A DNA stretch of 64,000 bases from Multifurca ochricompacta (GCA_022496185.1 WTXG01000002.1:62001-126000), one strand, 5' to 3'; counted from the stretch's first letter, positions 1-13,383 are shown. Made by a program: numbers and translations. Notes: generated by a model from the letters alone, not told the origin.

Positions 1-1323
1 TACTCCCAAGAAGATTTATTGCGTGAACGTAGCCATACTGCTCTGTTAAGTGCGCGAAGTGCCGCTCGAAAGCTGGCTGTGACGCCTGAGGGCGGGTGAT
101 CTGAATTCGCTGGCCAAATGTCTGCAACCCTTGCTGCTCCCAAAAGACTGAGTGACGATGACCGTAAGCACATATAGCAAATTTTCTTGGCATGAACCTT
201 ACGGGGGACGCTCCCGCGCGCTTGTGTATAGCTGAAGCAGTGTTGGTCTGTGATTAAGATTGTTTCTGTCTAGAGAGAAGCTGAACACGCTAGCTCCTGG
301 GTTTCAGAAACGATATACCTCGACAAAGTTAGCCGTGTTGCCATCATCATCAACACCGCGCGTATTGAAGCGCGTCCCAGCGCGCTTAGCACCCAAGCGA
401 GAAATTAAGCTGAGTGTTGCAATGGTTGGAGCGCCATTAGTTGGCGGCGCTGGAAGCGGGATGGTGAAGACACCGACATAGCCTTGTATAGCGAGTACCT
501 ATCTCATCGTGGAGAGAACGGACCAAAAGGGATATAAACAAGCCCTCACGATGAATTGGCAACGGTCCAGTTCCTCTCGTTCCTGCATATCCAGTCGCTC
601 CCGGAAGTCAATCAAACTGCGAACGATATACTCATTCCACACGAAACGTTCGTCAAAAGCGCCAAGATCTGCCGCGTCTGAATCGCGCGACAGACGTTCC
701 GCGAGCCTCGAAGAGATGTCCCAATGAGGACCGAGAGCATAGTAGAACGAGCCAGATGCGAGAATTTTCTTTAGCGCAGCACAGGGGTGTTCAAAAACGG
801 GCTGCGGTGCGCTACTTTGCTGGTATGAGTCGCGCATCTCACGCATAGACATGACATCAACCTGTTCTGCATAGGTAGGACTAGGGAGAGAGTCCCCGAT
901 GAGGGAAAGGTCATCCCACACAGAAGATGTCAGGCAGTAGAAGTTGACCTCGTGAATCTTAGCAACAGACTCGGCGGAGTCTGCGGTTGGCCTGGTGTTT
1001 CCGATATCCGTGGCAGAGGTGATGACAGCCAGAAAGAGGTCTACCGCTAAGCTCAGGAGTTTCTCTTGAGCAAACAGATGAACGTTAAACGCACCATCCG
1101 CAACAGAGATGAGACCAAGACACCCTTTCACTATCCTACTCGTCAGGCGCACCGCACTCGAGAGGTTGACTTGATCCTTGAGAAGAAATTCAACGACAGC
1201 CTGGTGGGGATTGCCCTCGGCCGCTCGGAAGACTAAGGCTCGTCTAGGGCGACCATTAGTTTCTTCTTGTGAGCTGGTAACGAGGTAGAGGATCCGGGGG
1301 CTTTCCACAAGATATAAGTGCAT
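1..1323 (-). CDS. Sac-domain phosphoinositide phosphatase, N-terminal part (synaptojanin/Inp52-like)
   Basis: The gene runs off the left edge. Four exons can be placed: 1323-550, 498-319, 269-203 and 147-1, separated by 51-, 49- and 55-bp GT-AG introns that keep the frame. The translation matches the Sac phosphatase fold: a start at [18 protein letters not shown], then [36 protein letters not shown], the hallmark [29 protein letters not shown] and [15 protein letters not shown]. The catalytic CX5R segment would lie beyond position 1, so activity and any C-terminal 5-phosphatase domain cannot be judged. Family members dephosphorylate PI3P, PI4P and PI(3,5)P2 on endomembranes and act in endocytosis and actin organisation. 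An ATG at 1467 extends the frame, but those residues do not resemble the domain, so 1323 is preferred. The Sac identity is firm; synaptojanin rather than Sac1 type is inference. Confidence 0.85.
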
Positions 1324-1528
1324 AAAGAAGCCGCGAAGGGGGAAACGAAGCGAAATCCTTCTCCTTAGTCTTGAGTGAGCACTACTACCGGAATGGTATA
1401 TAATTATTTTCTGACGTAATAAATAATATAGTGAATCGTTTCCTTGTTCAGTGTCGTCGAAAGACATGATATATACAGTGGGTACACCGAGAGACGGACG
1501 GAAACGAATGGATCAATAAAGTCCAATG

Positions 1529-3367
1529 TCAGATGAGGCCCTGCTTCTTGAGATCATCGTACGTCTTGCGATTATAGACATTGCCCTCCTCATCTTCCAA
1601 TTCCTCCATGGTCTCTTGCTCGAAGATCTCATGTCGACCCTCTCGCTTCAGCCGCTCCGCCACTGCAAGTAAGTGATAGCGATCAAGTTGAGCGCACAAT
1701 GCGTAACGCAAATGAATGTTCTAATGTACGTACAGGCCATCGCATCCTCAATCTTCGTGATTTCATGGAAGTGCTTGGTATTGGGTAAGCCGAGAGCGCG
1801 CATACCAAACGCATGTCTCGATTCTTGGAAGTGCCGCTCGAAATTTTTGCTGTTGTCGTCTCGTATCAATAACCATCCGGGTGACCTAAACTGGGACGGG
1901 AATACTCACCGGCCCATATATACATGGTCCGAGCAGATTTCGCATCGGTATTCCACACCCAGCCCGTGGAGCTTGTATAGCCAGTAAGGGATCGGCTTCC
2001 CGTCCCAGCCCATTGGGAGCTTTAACGGGTTGTAAATTCGCTCTTCCTCCTCTTCCTCTTCAGCACCGGCATCAGGCCCGGCTGTTGACGGAAGAGCAGG
2101 AGGCTTCTGGGCCTCCAATATCTCTTGCTCGCGTTCCTTCGCGGTCAGCGAGAAGCGGCGCTCAACGTTTGCTTTGGTGTCGTTTAGGGCCGATACTAGG
2201 TCTCTGAAGAGTGCAGTAGCAAGATAGGTTAACAGAGCAGCAGTGCGGTGCTTATTTTTCGAAGACGCTGGATTACCAGCAGAAGTGGGGGTGGAGGAGG
2301 GGGGACCATTAGGATTGGCGGGAGGCTGGTCTGACGTAGCTTGTCTGGAGGTAGCCTTGATATGCTTTCTTGAGGTGAGATGTGCATCATACACAGTTTG
2401 TTTTGAGTACAGCTTTTGGCCTTGCGAACAGGTAAAACAGAACGCGGAGAAGCGTATGGGATTACTTACAAGCTGTACACCAAATGCCTTCCTCGCTAGC
2501 ATCAGCCGGCGCCTTCTGACCCGCGTCCACCCAGCCCTCAAGTTCGTCTGCCTCCCATTTTTTGTTGAACTCTTCAATCATGGCAGTTCGTTTGGAATCA
2601 ATGTCGACCAATGGCTGTGTCCGACGTATGAAGGATGTAAGGTAGTTTTGTAACGCGCTGATGTATCTGAAGTACATTGAGCGACAAGCTTGAGAAGGAT
2701 TCGGGTAACCCACGATTCATAGTCATGGCTGAACCGCGTCTCTTTGGGCATGTCCTCATGAATAAGACCCTGTTCAGTAAGCAACAAGACATCAAGGTAT
2801 TGGAGATATCCGGTTCGCTTTCCAATGTTCTTAAGGTTATTGTATGCGGTGTGATTCGCGTGTAAGTCGAGATACTTGCCATACATCTCTTCTCCGGAAA
2901 ACATGTTTGCCACAGCTGAGGGAAGCAGAGTTGAGAGGGCAAAAGGAACAGAGAGTTGATATAAAACTCACGGTCATCGTAGACATAGTCATCGTCATAA
3001 TCATCGGGATTAAATTCTTCGAGAAGGGCAGCAATCTCGAATTCGACCCCATCTGCACCTGCATCAGGATATTTGTTGTGGTGCTCCTGAATTTTACCCA
3101 ACCTGGCGTAAAATTCGGACAAGTCACCAGGTTGACTTGGAGTAGAAATTGCGTCAACTTCCGCATTACGCGCGTCTTGATCCCGATACATTGAATTTAA
3201 GGTGGTGACGCGAGAAGAGATACGGTCGAGTATTTGGGATGCCTTGTGTTCATTTTGGAGGGAATTCTGGTGTGTATTTTGGGGACGAGCGAGAATTTGT
3301 AAAGAGCTCGCTCGTACCGCTCTGCCTCTTCGTGATTTTGACGTTGAATCTCAATGATTGAGTCCAT
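1529..3367 (-). CDS. SF3A3: Splicing factor 3A subunit 3 (SF3a60/Prp9)
   Basis: This is the U2 snRNP subunit needed for pre-spliceosome assembly. Six exons are placed: 3367-2972, 2915-2714, 2666-2470, 2420-1910, 1849-1734 and 1662-1529. They give about 518 residues (human protein 501). The N-terminus [18 protein letters not shown] matches the family start. A C2H2-like unit [17 protein letters not shown] is created by joining exons 3 and 4, and the C-terminal matrin-type zinc finger ([12 protein letters not shown] then [10 protein letters not shown]) is split by the 60-bp fourth intron. An acidic run of eight glutamates lies near 2050. The first exon is not open throughout: frame is lost near 3295 and regained at [13 protein letters not shown], explained by one missing A or by a 20-bp micro-intron (see findings). 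Stop TAA at 1529. Downstream on the same strand is the Sac gene. Confidence 0.92.
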
Positions 3368-3542
3368 TTGTGTGTTGTTCTCGCCCTCGTTTGTGTTGTT
3401 GTTGTTGTGGTGTTGTAGAGAAGAGAGTAATTCGATTAAAACTCCGACAATTTATATCCATTTATTTTTATTTTCTCAACGCACCCATCACCAGCCCCTT
3501 TTGAAACCGTTCCGCGCCTCCCTGAGTAGTTGAAAAAGCAAA
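3368..3542. promoter_or_regulatory. Divergent promoter between SF3A3 and eIF4A
   Basis: Only 175 bp separate the start codons of two outward-facing housekeeping genes. The interval holds a TTG-rich tract near 3400-3420 and an AT-rich stretch with TTTATATCC at about 3450. Both 5' UTRs and both promoters must fit here, so shared control is likely. That is inference from spacing alone. Confidence 0.55.
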
Positions 3543-5170
<1,628 letters not shown>

Positions 5171-5583
5171 TCCCCCGCCTTGGAACCTTGACCTTTGCTC
5201 ATCTTGTTTCCTTTTTTGTATCGTCGTGGCAGTGCTCACACTTATCTCAGCCTGGTGTTTTACACGCCAGTACTGCAGCTTCTCCCCCTTACTGTAAAGT
5301 AAAGTATCTTAGTCTTAGTCATGTCATAACTAGGGCAACTTGATGCAAGTCCCCACTTTTGCGTATTCTCTCGAGTATGCACATGAATTTTACTGTCATA
5401 CGTGACTTGGAAGGGAGGGCTCCCATTGAAAGTAGCCCGGTGTGTCAGCCATAATGTTTATCAGAGCAATATAAATAAATAAATGACGAGACCAGAACTG
5501 CAGCAAGTCGAGTTCTGCGAGTACCATAATACTTCAATGAATCGGGGACCCCCCCTCCTCCCTCTCGGAAAGAAAAGAGACAG
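5171..5583. other. Convergent intergenic region, eIF4A 3' end
   Basis: About 410 bp between the stop codons of eIF4A (plus) and the hypothetical gene (minus). It must hold both 3' UTRs and polyadenylation sites. An AATAAATAAATAA stretch lies near 5470-5482. No open reading frame here resembles a protein, and no repeat was recognised. Confidence 0.5.
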
Positions 5584-7178
5584 TCAATCAAATTTTCTCA
5601 TGGCGGCTTCCAACGCTTCGGGGTCAAAGTCGAAGGACATGTCAAAGCTCGAGTCAGGATCTGACCCCGTACACCATGCCTCGGTGTTCTTTTTGCCACC
5701 CTCCTGCTCTAGCTGCTGCTGCTGTTGTTGTTGTCGTTGGCGTTGTCGTTGCGGTTTTTGTTGCTGTGGCACCGGCTTTGGCTCGCGCATTGAACTGGGA
5801 GGAACGGATGAAAATCGTGAAGCTATGACATTGGCGGATCCAGGCGCGTTCCGTGCGAGTGGAGGGCGGAAGGGCTTTTTCACTGCAGCAGAGTGCATGG
5901 TGTTAGAGCATGACGACGACGATGACGATAACGACGATAACGGCAATGACGGCAAGAGTGGTGTACGCGTCATGCCTAACGCACGTTTAGGTGCGTGTAA
6001 CTGCGACGATGAGAAGGCGGATGATGAGGATGTTGTGGATGTAGACGTGGATGTCGACGTGGATGTCGACGTGCTGCGGCGCGGGAGCGATTCGGGGTTA
6101 TTGGGATGGAGGATCCTCCCATCCCGAAAGGTGGCGGTGTCGGAGCTGGCATGGGATGCCGATGCTGGAAGAAGGCAGAAGTAGGGCATGCCAGGGGAAC
6201 TGGAGTTGGCTTGATCGGCACTACGGCCGAGCCGTTGGTGGTGACCTTTTGCATGGGCGCAGATACGGGTCGGAACGTGGTTGGAGTGGAACGAACGGGC
6301 GTCGGGGAAGGAGGATAGGCTTGCTTTTGGGATTTCCACATCGTGGAGGGGCGCGATGGAACGTGCTGGGTCTCGTCCCTTGAATGCGTTTGGCTGGGTA
6401 GTTTGGCGTCACCATCACTCGAAGCAATAGTAGCAGGCGTATCTGCGTCTGAGTGCACCTGCACGTCTTCCACCTTTTCAGGAAAGGCAACGCCACCCTG
6501 GGACAGGGAGTCCCTTGATTGCATTATGGGAAGACTTGAGTGATGCACGCCAGCATCCTGCGTGTCCCTGACAAGATTCGTGTGGTCGTATAGCTCGTCC
6601 ATCGAGTGCGTGACGATCTTTGTGCGCATCCGCTCTTTTCCTTTCGACGATGACATTTGCGCTCGTGCCCCCTCGCGCTCGGCCTTCACCCCATATTCGC
6701 GCGTCCTCATCCGCTTCCGGGAGTTCTCGTCCAAGCGTGCCGATGCGCGACCAAGCATATCAAGAAATTTGGACGCGTCTGCAGCAGGTATGGCAAGAAC
6801 ATCATTCTGTGAGTGGCTTTGCACACGTCCGAGAGCCCGTGACCGCACGGAACGATTGCGCGTTCGAGATGAGAGAAAAGGATCGGAAGTAGAAGATGAT
6901 CCAGAGGACGCAGGGAGCTCAAAATCAAAAGTAAGAGGTTTTGGTGCTGAGGTAGATGCTCACATGTCATGACACAAAGTAGAATGCGCGTGAGACTCAC
7001 GACGAAGAGGTACTGATGATGCAGCCCTCAGTTCTTCCATCGCTGCGCAGGCTGACTGAGAGTTCTGCCACTGAATGTGAACCACGGGAGACGACGCTGG
7101 ATCTCTTGAAGGTGTCAACGGTTCTTCGTGGCCCGTACTATCGAGGTTCATAGCTACAACACCACTGAGAATCGACAT
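5584..7178 (-). CDS. Hypothetical low-complexity protein
   Basis: I do not recognise the family. The model has three exons: 7178-7001, 6946-5981 and 5882-5584. The first intron (54 bp, GTGAGT donor) is clear. The second (98 bp, GTTAGG donor, CTGCAG acceptor) is the one that joins the two long frames; a GTTACA donor at 6001 is also in phase. Start MSILSGVVAMNLD was chosen as the first ATG; the frame is open further upstream (FLYPAFWTVRPHTGKPYR), so a 5' exon is possible. The roughly 480-residue product is rich in Ser, Pro and Thr, with a basic block near residue 150, a Gln/Arg tract coded at 5705-5755, and a short acidic end (SFDMSFDFDPEALEAAMRKFD split over the last 21 codons). It looks intrinsically disordered and probably nuclear, but function is unknown. 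Confidence 0.6.
5700..6075. repeat. Codon-sized simple repeats inside the hypothetical gene
   Basis: Three microsatellite-like patches lie close together: CTG/TTG triplets near 5708-5745 (Gln tract), GACGAT-type triplets near 5910-5955 that fall in the predicted second intron, and a 12-bp GTGGATGTCGAC-type unit near 6035-6072. Confidence 0.7.
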
Positions 7179-8136
7179 TTCCCTTAGGGTTCGATATGGT
7201 TTGCCTGTGTGTGGCCGGACTGTCCAGAACGCCGGGTACAAAAAGAAGTCGTGTCCCTATCAGTATAATAGATCCTCCAAGACTCTTTCTGTACCTGTAG
7301 AAAGACAAGTGTGGAAGATAGGATGAGCTATGTGGACAATGGTAACTTAATGCTTGCTTTGAAAGTTCGTGAAATGGCCGTGAGCGCGTCTTGTCACGTG
7401 CCCTCAATTCGGAAGTTTCCCAGATATTAGATAATTATATCTCATCGCTTGGGTGGGGTCTCTCACGGAACTTGTTGCTGAGGTAAGATAGGAGCTATCT
7501 AAAGGTCGCTAGATAATTCGGTTAAAGTACTGTACTGTATTAATTAGCCTTTACCTATCCGAGCTGGCCTTGTGACATAGCCGTGCATCACATAGTGGCG
7601 TTCTTCACAATTCCATGGCCGAGGTGTAGCCGGGGTGGATATCGGGAAGAGTGTCTTCTGCCCGAGTCATCTCTGCTCTCACGGTCACTTAACATTTTAT
7701 TGCACGTGACCTTTCCTAGACTTGTGTTATAGGAAATTACTAGTTAAAACTAGTAAGAATCACTCTCCTACGTTGGGAAACTGTAACTGTTAAGCTTCCC
7801 TTTATCCTCGTGAACTTTCTGTTGATGTGTGGATCAACTTAAAACCGGCAAATAATTCTCTGCGTTGTGCTCGTACTCGGACTTGATTCAATTCCCAACG
7901 CCACATTCGCCGCATTCTGGTCGCTCGGTCTACTGATGAACGCAGCTGAAGTTAGATAAGAGCTACCTAAGCGGTTAGCGAGATAAATCAGTCAAAACTA
8001 ACAAATGATATTAGGATCTTTACCTAAATGGGTAGTACGCAACCTTGGTCACTTTCGGCCTTGATTTGTTCCTGGCACCTACGTGGTTACGAAGGTATAT
8101 ATATTGCAGCTGTTTATTACCTATGGCTCATCTGCA
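7179..8136. other. Intergenic region with a diverged direct-repeat pair
   Basis: No gene recognised beyond a possible 5' exon of the hypothetical gene at about 7300-7407. Two roughly 80-bp segments, 7479-7559 and 7945-8032, are similar: both carry GTAAGATAGGAGCT- or GTTAGATAAGAGCT-like starts and end near TTTACCTA. They could bound an old small transposon or be a duplicated promoter segment; this is not resolved. Confidence 0.4.
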
Positions 8137-10322
8137 ATGTCTCAGCCTACTCTCACTCAAATTTGGCCCCTGCGTCTGGCCAATGCTGACTTTTCTCTTG
8201 TTGATACAAGCGTTCTCGTACTGGCAACAACCTACGCAAGTCACCTATCCACCGTCTATAGTTCATAATTACTCATACCCACTTTCAGACATCTTATTTA
8301 TGTTTCCGCCACTTCGAGCCCCAGTCCACATTGCCACTTCTCGTCCTTCTCGTCCTTATCCCGGCGTTTCTTACCATCCCTATCTCTTATCATGTGCAGT
8401 CACCCTATTTAGCCCCACCGCTCGCATTTTTGGCGTACGGATGTCTCTTGATATTGTTCATACTCGCGTACCGTCTATCACCTTTCCACCCCCTCGCCAA
8501 ATATCCAGGGCCAGTGCTTGATAAAACGTCCAAGTGGTGGGCAGCATATATAAGCGCAAGGGGAGACCCGCATAGGTATTACAAGAGTCTGCACGATCGT
8601 TATGGTGATGTTGTTCGAGTAGGTTAGTGGGGAACTTCCTTCCTTTCCCGGACTTTCCGGCTTATTCGCCTCCGTTTGTAGGCCCCAACGAACTCTCTAT
8701 TCGTGATGCTTCCCTTATCCATCCGGTACTCGGCCCAGGTGGCCTTCCTAAAGGACCACGTGCGTCACGACCTCTCTACGCAGAGAGTTTCTCACTTACC
8801 CTGAATAGGCTGGGATGGCCGGCCTGGGTTGCCAGCGCTGATTGAACAGCGGGATCCGATACAACACATGCATCAACGCAAGCCATGGAATCGCGCGTTC
8901 TCATCCACAGCGTTGAAAGAGTACGAATCTATTGTAGCAAAGCGAATCAGACAGTTGGTGGGTTGTTTAGAGGACAGGGTCCACAGTTCGGACCAGAAGG
9001 AGGGTGCTGTGCTGGATATGGCTCAATGGATGAACTATTTTACGTGAGTTCTCACTATCATCTGTAAGTTTCGCCTCGTAACAACATGTTATTACAGCAC
9101 AGATTTCATGGGTGACATGGCGTAGTTGTTTCGCATGTAATGTCTTGAACAGACGCTAATCTAAATTCCTCCAGTTTCGGCGGTGGCTTCGAGCTTATGA
9201 AGGCCGGGGGGGACAGAGAGGGTCTTTGGACTCTTATAGAATCCGGGCTTCAGTACGTACCTATAGAAGGGCGTTCTGCGCATCACTCATGCTTTCTTAG
9301 TGTTATTGCAGTCTTGGGCCATGTCTCATACCTTTTGCCGGCTTACCTCTCTATGATGAGGGGCGGTGACACGATTCAACGATCCCGAGGGCTTTGTAGA
9401 GAAAAGGCTCTGGATCGGCTGCGGATGGATGCAAAAAGGAAGGATTTATTCTATTATCTGGTACTCACACCGTTCGTTTTCTGTGCGCTCGTGTGCTGAT
9501 GTTCATTATAGAGCGGCGAAGACATGCCAGAAGCCGAGCGGCCACCTATAGGCAATGTTGCAAAGGATGGGACGTTGGCTATTATCGCTGGTTCAGATAC
9601 AACAAGCAGTGTCCTTACTGCACTAGTCTATTACCTTTTATGCAACCCAGCAGCATACCATCGCCTGCAGGAAGAAGTGGACGCCGCGTTTCCAAGCGGA
9701 GAAGAACCTCTGGACGTAGTGAAATTGAGCCACATGGAGTGGTTAAACGGATGCATGTGAGTGGCTTGGTGCGCGAACATCTTTTTCAAGAACTCAACCT
9801 TGTTGCACAAACAGTAACGAAACTCTTCGACTTCACCCCCCTGTCCCAAGTGGATCCCAACGTTCATTGGGCAGGGGAAAAGGCACTAAGGTCCTTGGAA
9901 ACCTGTAAGCAAGAAACCCTCGTGGATCTGACCTCGTCTACTAAGTTCTAATAGTACCATTTTCCACGTGCAGGATCATCCCCGAGCAGACACAGCTCTT
10001 TCTCCATACATACAGCATTCAGCGGGACCCGCGGAATTTCCACAACCCTGAAGTATTCCTACCAGAACGATGGTTCAGCACAGACGCGCCTGTGGGAGAG
10101 CACAATACGGATGCATTCTTCCCGTTCTCGTACGGCCCGACGATTTGCGCGGGCAAAAACCTAGCGCTGATGGAAATGCGGATGTTGATCTGCTGGGTGT
10201 TACGGCGCTTCCGGTTCTCGAAGACACTTGGATTTTCTTACGAGACGTGGGACGTAACGACGGAAGACTGGTTTGTACTTCACCAACACCCCATGTTGGC
10301 TAGTATCTCGCGTAGGGAGTGA
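8137..10322 (+). CDS. Cytochrome P450 monooxygenase
   Basis: A haem-thiolate monooxygenase, predicted bound to the ER by hydrophobic N-terminal segments (residues near 50-100). Ten exons (8137-8253, 8289-8622, 8682-8759, 8809-9043, 9098-9121, 9175-9252, 9301-9460, 9512-9756, 9815-9904, 9974-10322) keep phase and give 569 residues. Landmarks are PGPVLDKTSKWW, HMHQRKPWNRAFSSTALKEY, the I-helix oxygen-binding AGSDTT, the K-helix ETLR, PERW, and the haem-binding loop PFSYGPTICAGKNLA with its cysteine ligand. All catalytic motifs are intact. The weak point is the N-terminus: the long frame at 8289 has no ATG, so the start at 8137 depends on a 35-bp first intron. The substrate cannot be inferred; no other metabolic genes are adjacent, and transposons begin immediately downstream. 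Confidence 0.9.
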
Positions 10323-10491
10323 ACATCTCTCGCGGGCCAATATTGAGTTGCAATGGATGCGACTTCCATGTAGGTCATTAGTACGATGTTGTATGTGTTC
10401 TATGAATTGGTATCACATTTTGTTACCTGTATCCATTTAACCCAATTGATTGATGTTCTTAACAACAATTTAGGCAAATACACAATATAAG

Positions 10492-10781
10492 TAGTGATCA
10501 CCAAGGGTTTTCATATCCGCGCGGGTAAGCGCCGCGGGTTTTGCCAGGTACGGGTATGGGTATACAATTCCCAACCCACTGGAAACCCATACCCATGCAG
10601 CGGGTTGGCAGGTATAGTCACCCATTATGGGCCATCCTGGGTCATTGACAAGATCAGTAGAAATTCCTAGATAAAACACATCTGCAGCCCTGAGAGGGCA
10701 AGATGTCATCTGATGTATGCAACAGGGTGTCTTTAAATATGTTCTAGTGTTATCCTATGAAATATCAAAGCAGATCAACAG
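10492..10781. repeat. Tandem-duplicated unit, copy 1 (5' part)
   Basis: About 290 bp that recur at 12522-12798. Both copies start TAGTGAT, contain a palindromic stretch GGTATGGGTAT ... AACCCATACC and end TATCAAAGCAGAT-AACAG. The rest of this unit continues at 12464 after an inserted element. The palindromic word-rich start and TAGTGAT resemble hAT ends, but no 8-bp target duplication was found. Confidence 0.7.
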
Positions 10782-11366
10782 CATCAGGAAAATGACATTT
10801 GCTAGAACAACTAGAATGGCTAGAATGACTAGAATGGCTAGGGTGCCAGATTGTATATACTATATGTGGGAATAGCAGCGCACATGCAGCATGAATCAAT
10901 ACCGGAGATGCCGGGCCGGACAAACTATCATACTTCCAATACGCATATTCTAATAAGGCAGACTACCACATAGTTTAGAACTGATCATGAGTCTGTGAAA
11001 TTTAATGGTAATGGATTACTACCATAAATTTGCATGAGATGTGCTGCTCATAAGAATGCACCCAGATGCGCAACAGTCTGAATGGCCACAAATTTATTGA
11101 GACAGGCCAGTAGCTACCGCATTGGTGGGACTGAACAGCCAGGCTCGATTAGATCATTCAAAGTGAGTCAGATAACCGATTCAGAGACAATTACACACTG
11201 CACACACAATATTTTCCTTCAAATCTTGTCACAAGTAAATAGTATTATTTTTTCTCTCTTTATTTCACACACTTTTTTTAGTTTTAAAGGACTATTTTCT
11301 GTAAGCGTTCACTTCAGTTTTGACAACATTGACATCACCTTATCTTATCTGCTGCATAAATAAAAG

Positions 11367-11401
<35 letters not shown>

Positions 11402-12463
11402 GTTTCTTATCTGCTATCTGCTACCGCCGGTTTGGTTTGTCATTGAGTGTGAGTGTGGGAACTACATTTTCCACGCCGCACGCACAATTCTCACTCCACA
11501 CTCCAATCAAAAAGCTGTCTTCCCCGCATCATCTTCACATTTATCTTTCTCCTTTTCCCTCTCACAATCTCCCTCTCCTCTCCTCCCTCTCTCTCTTTGT
11601 GGCCAAATTACTCATGCTCACCATGTCACTTCCTTCCATGACAGGATCTTTTCTCTTTATTGAGGGCTAGATGCAGAAAGGTAAATATAAGCTCTTTTTT
11701 CCTTCTATTGCTGACAACTTTTTAACTTTGAACTTAGTCCAGTTGACCATGTGGGTGCCATGAAGAAAAGTGAGGCTCTACTATTACATCTTTCCAGCAA
11801 CATTGTCATACTTGTATGCAGTGTGTTTGGTGTTCTCTTGCCTGTGAGCAGTTGTTGGCTTGTTACACTTGGTACACCCTTCCTATTTCATTCTTGAGTT
11901 GCTCTCTTACTCTCATTACCACTTCCCAGGAAGATGGTGTTCTTGAGCCCATCTTGACTTTCTCTTTGGGCTATGCTGTGCTATTCATTCTTTCTGTGTG
12001 TGCCCTTTTGTTGCTGGGCCCTTTTACTTTGGTCACTTATATCAGACCAGAAGCTGTCATCTTTTAAATGCTGTTCAGTGAAACACTTGTGATGGACACA
12101 ACATTGGTAAGTCTTCTGTGTTCATCTGATCTGTGGGGAGCTAATATCTTTTGTTTTTTTTTTCACTTTGGCATTTCCAAGGACTCTGTGTTTCCACAAC
12201 TCCAAGGACCCCGGTTGTATATGTCCCCTTTAGTCTAATTTGTATTAGTATAAATATTATAATAGATTTGTTTTTTTAATGTGAAAATTGGAGTAAGAAA
12301 AAAATAAAAGTGAATCCAGAAAAGGTAAGAGAAGTAGCTCTACTTCTGAAAAGTAGCTCTAAGTGTCAAGACAAGTCTGCAAGAGCTAATGGAGAATCTG
12401 GATCACTAGATTGGCTAGATTGGCTAGCACTAGTCAATCTATTAAAATGTCATTTTCCTGATG
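10782..12463. mobile_element. 1.7-kb element with 19-bp terminal inverted repeats
   Basis: The left end CATCAGGAAAATGACATTT is the exact reverse complement of the right end at 12445-12463. Subterminal CTAG-containing words (ACTAGAATGGCTAG-like) occur at both ends, in opposite orientation. It splits copy 1 of the duplicated unit: joining the flanks restores the order seen in copy 2, with AG on both sides. The interior is T-rich, has short frames of 83-116 codons with no recognisable domain, and a long ATT microsatellite. It is probably non-autonomous; superfamily not assigned. Confidence 0.6.
11367..11399. repeat. ATT trinucleotide microsatellite
   Basis: Eleven uninterrupted ATT units inside the TIR element. 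Confidence 0.9.
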
Positions 12464-12521
12464 AGTGCAATGTAAAATAAAAGTGTTATCAGTGATCCAC
12501 TTTCTTGAAAATCATGACACA

Positions 12522-12798
12522 TAGTGATTGTCAAGGGGTTTCATACCTGTGCAGGTAAGTGCCATGGGTTTTGCCAGGTACAGGTATGGGTATATGGCTC
12601 CCAACCCATGGAAACCCATACCTGTGCAGCAGGTTTGGCAGGTATAGGCACTGATTATGCATTGATAAGATCAGTAGAATTTCCAAGATAAAACACATCT
12701 GCAGCCACAAAAATACAAGATCTTGTCTGATGTATGCTATAGGGTGGCTTTAAATATGTTCTAGTGTTATCCTACAAAATATCAAAGCAGATTAACAG
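12522..12798. repeat. Tandem-duplicated unit, copy 2
   Basis: Diverged copy of 10492-10781. The following 55 bp (TGATGTAAAATAAAA ... TTGAAAATCATGA, to about 12852) repeat the segment 12466-12517, so the original structure was two 330-bp units in tandem. From there to 13003 the sequence is AT-rich with nothing recognised. Confidence 0.7.
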
Positions 12799-13003
12799 TG
12801 TGATGTAAAATAAAATTCTTATCAGTGATCCACTTTCTTGAAAATCATGATGCATCTGTTTTATTAATGCATGACCAATTATGCCAGTCTGGTACTATTT
12901 AAAATACACTCTAGACCACTTTAGACTATATTGTAATCTAATTATCAAATTAGTTTACTGAAACAAGGCCCATGTGTATCTACAAGCTGCATGGGGCAGC
13001 AAC

Positions 13004-13309
13004 TGTTAGAATACAGCTACGGCACGCAGCCACATAGATACCGGAGATGGCGGCGCGAGATCGATCATATCAAGGCCGTCCTACACAATGCACGAGGTAT
13101 CGTGCAAATTTCTTACTTTATTATAGGACTATTAGTGTAGTTTGTATCCTCAGTCTTTCTGTTCCAAAGACTGAGGTCAGTATTATTTTCTTCGTAGCTA
13201 CATTGCATTTTACTAATTCTTTGTGTAGCTACTCGCTTTTCTAGGTATTACCTAGCAATACAGTCTTTCTGTTCCAAAGACTGAGCTACTTGCTTTTCTA
13301 GCTCTTACA
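13004..13309 (+). repeat. Copia 5' LTR
   Basis: Begins TGTTAGAATA, ends CTCTTACA. Contains an internal repeat: CAGTCTTTCTGTTCCAAAGA occurs twice, followed by related CTACTCGCTTTTCTAG words. Confidence 0.95.
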
Positions 13310-13326
13310 GATTATGAGACCTGAGT
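13310..13326 (+). promoter_or_regulatory. Copia primer-binding site (half-tRNA-iMet candidate)
   Basis: Immediately after the 5' LTR lies GATTATGAGACCTGAG. It contains TTATGAG, the complement of a CTCATAA anticodon loop, suggesting priming by an internally cut initiator tRNA as in Drosophila copia. The assignment rests on this short match. Confidence 0.5.
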
Positions 13327-13383
13327 TTCTCTAAATTGAACCAGAATACATACCGGACAGAAAACCACCACGCACCATAAACA

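Noticed and set aside
499..1467. Start of the Sac-domain gene at 1467
   Set aside because: The extra 48 residues do not resemble the family, whereas the domain begins at the ATG at 1323.
2243..2653. Plus-strand 136-codon frame and other long frames opposite SF3A3
   Set aside because: They are antisense shadows of well-supported exons with no family resemblance.
11320..12067. Short frames of 83-116 codons in the TIR element
   Set aside because: Low-complexity T-rich sequence with no recognisable domain; not supported as genes.
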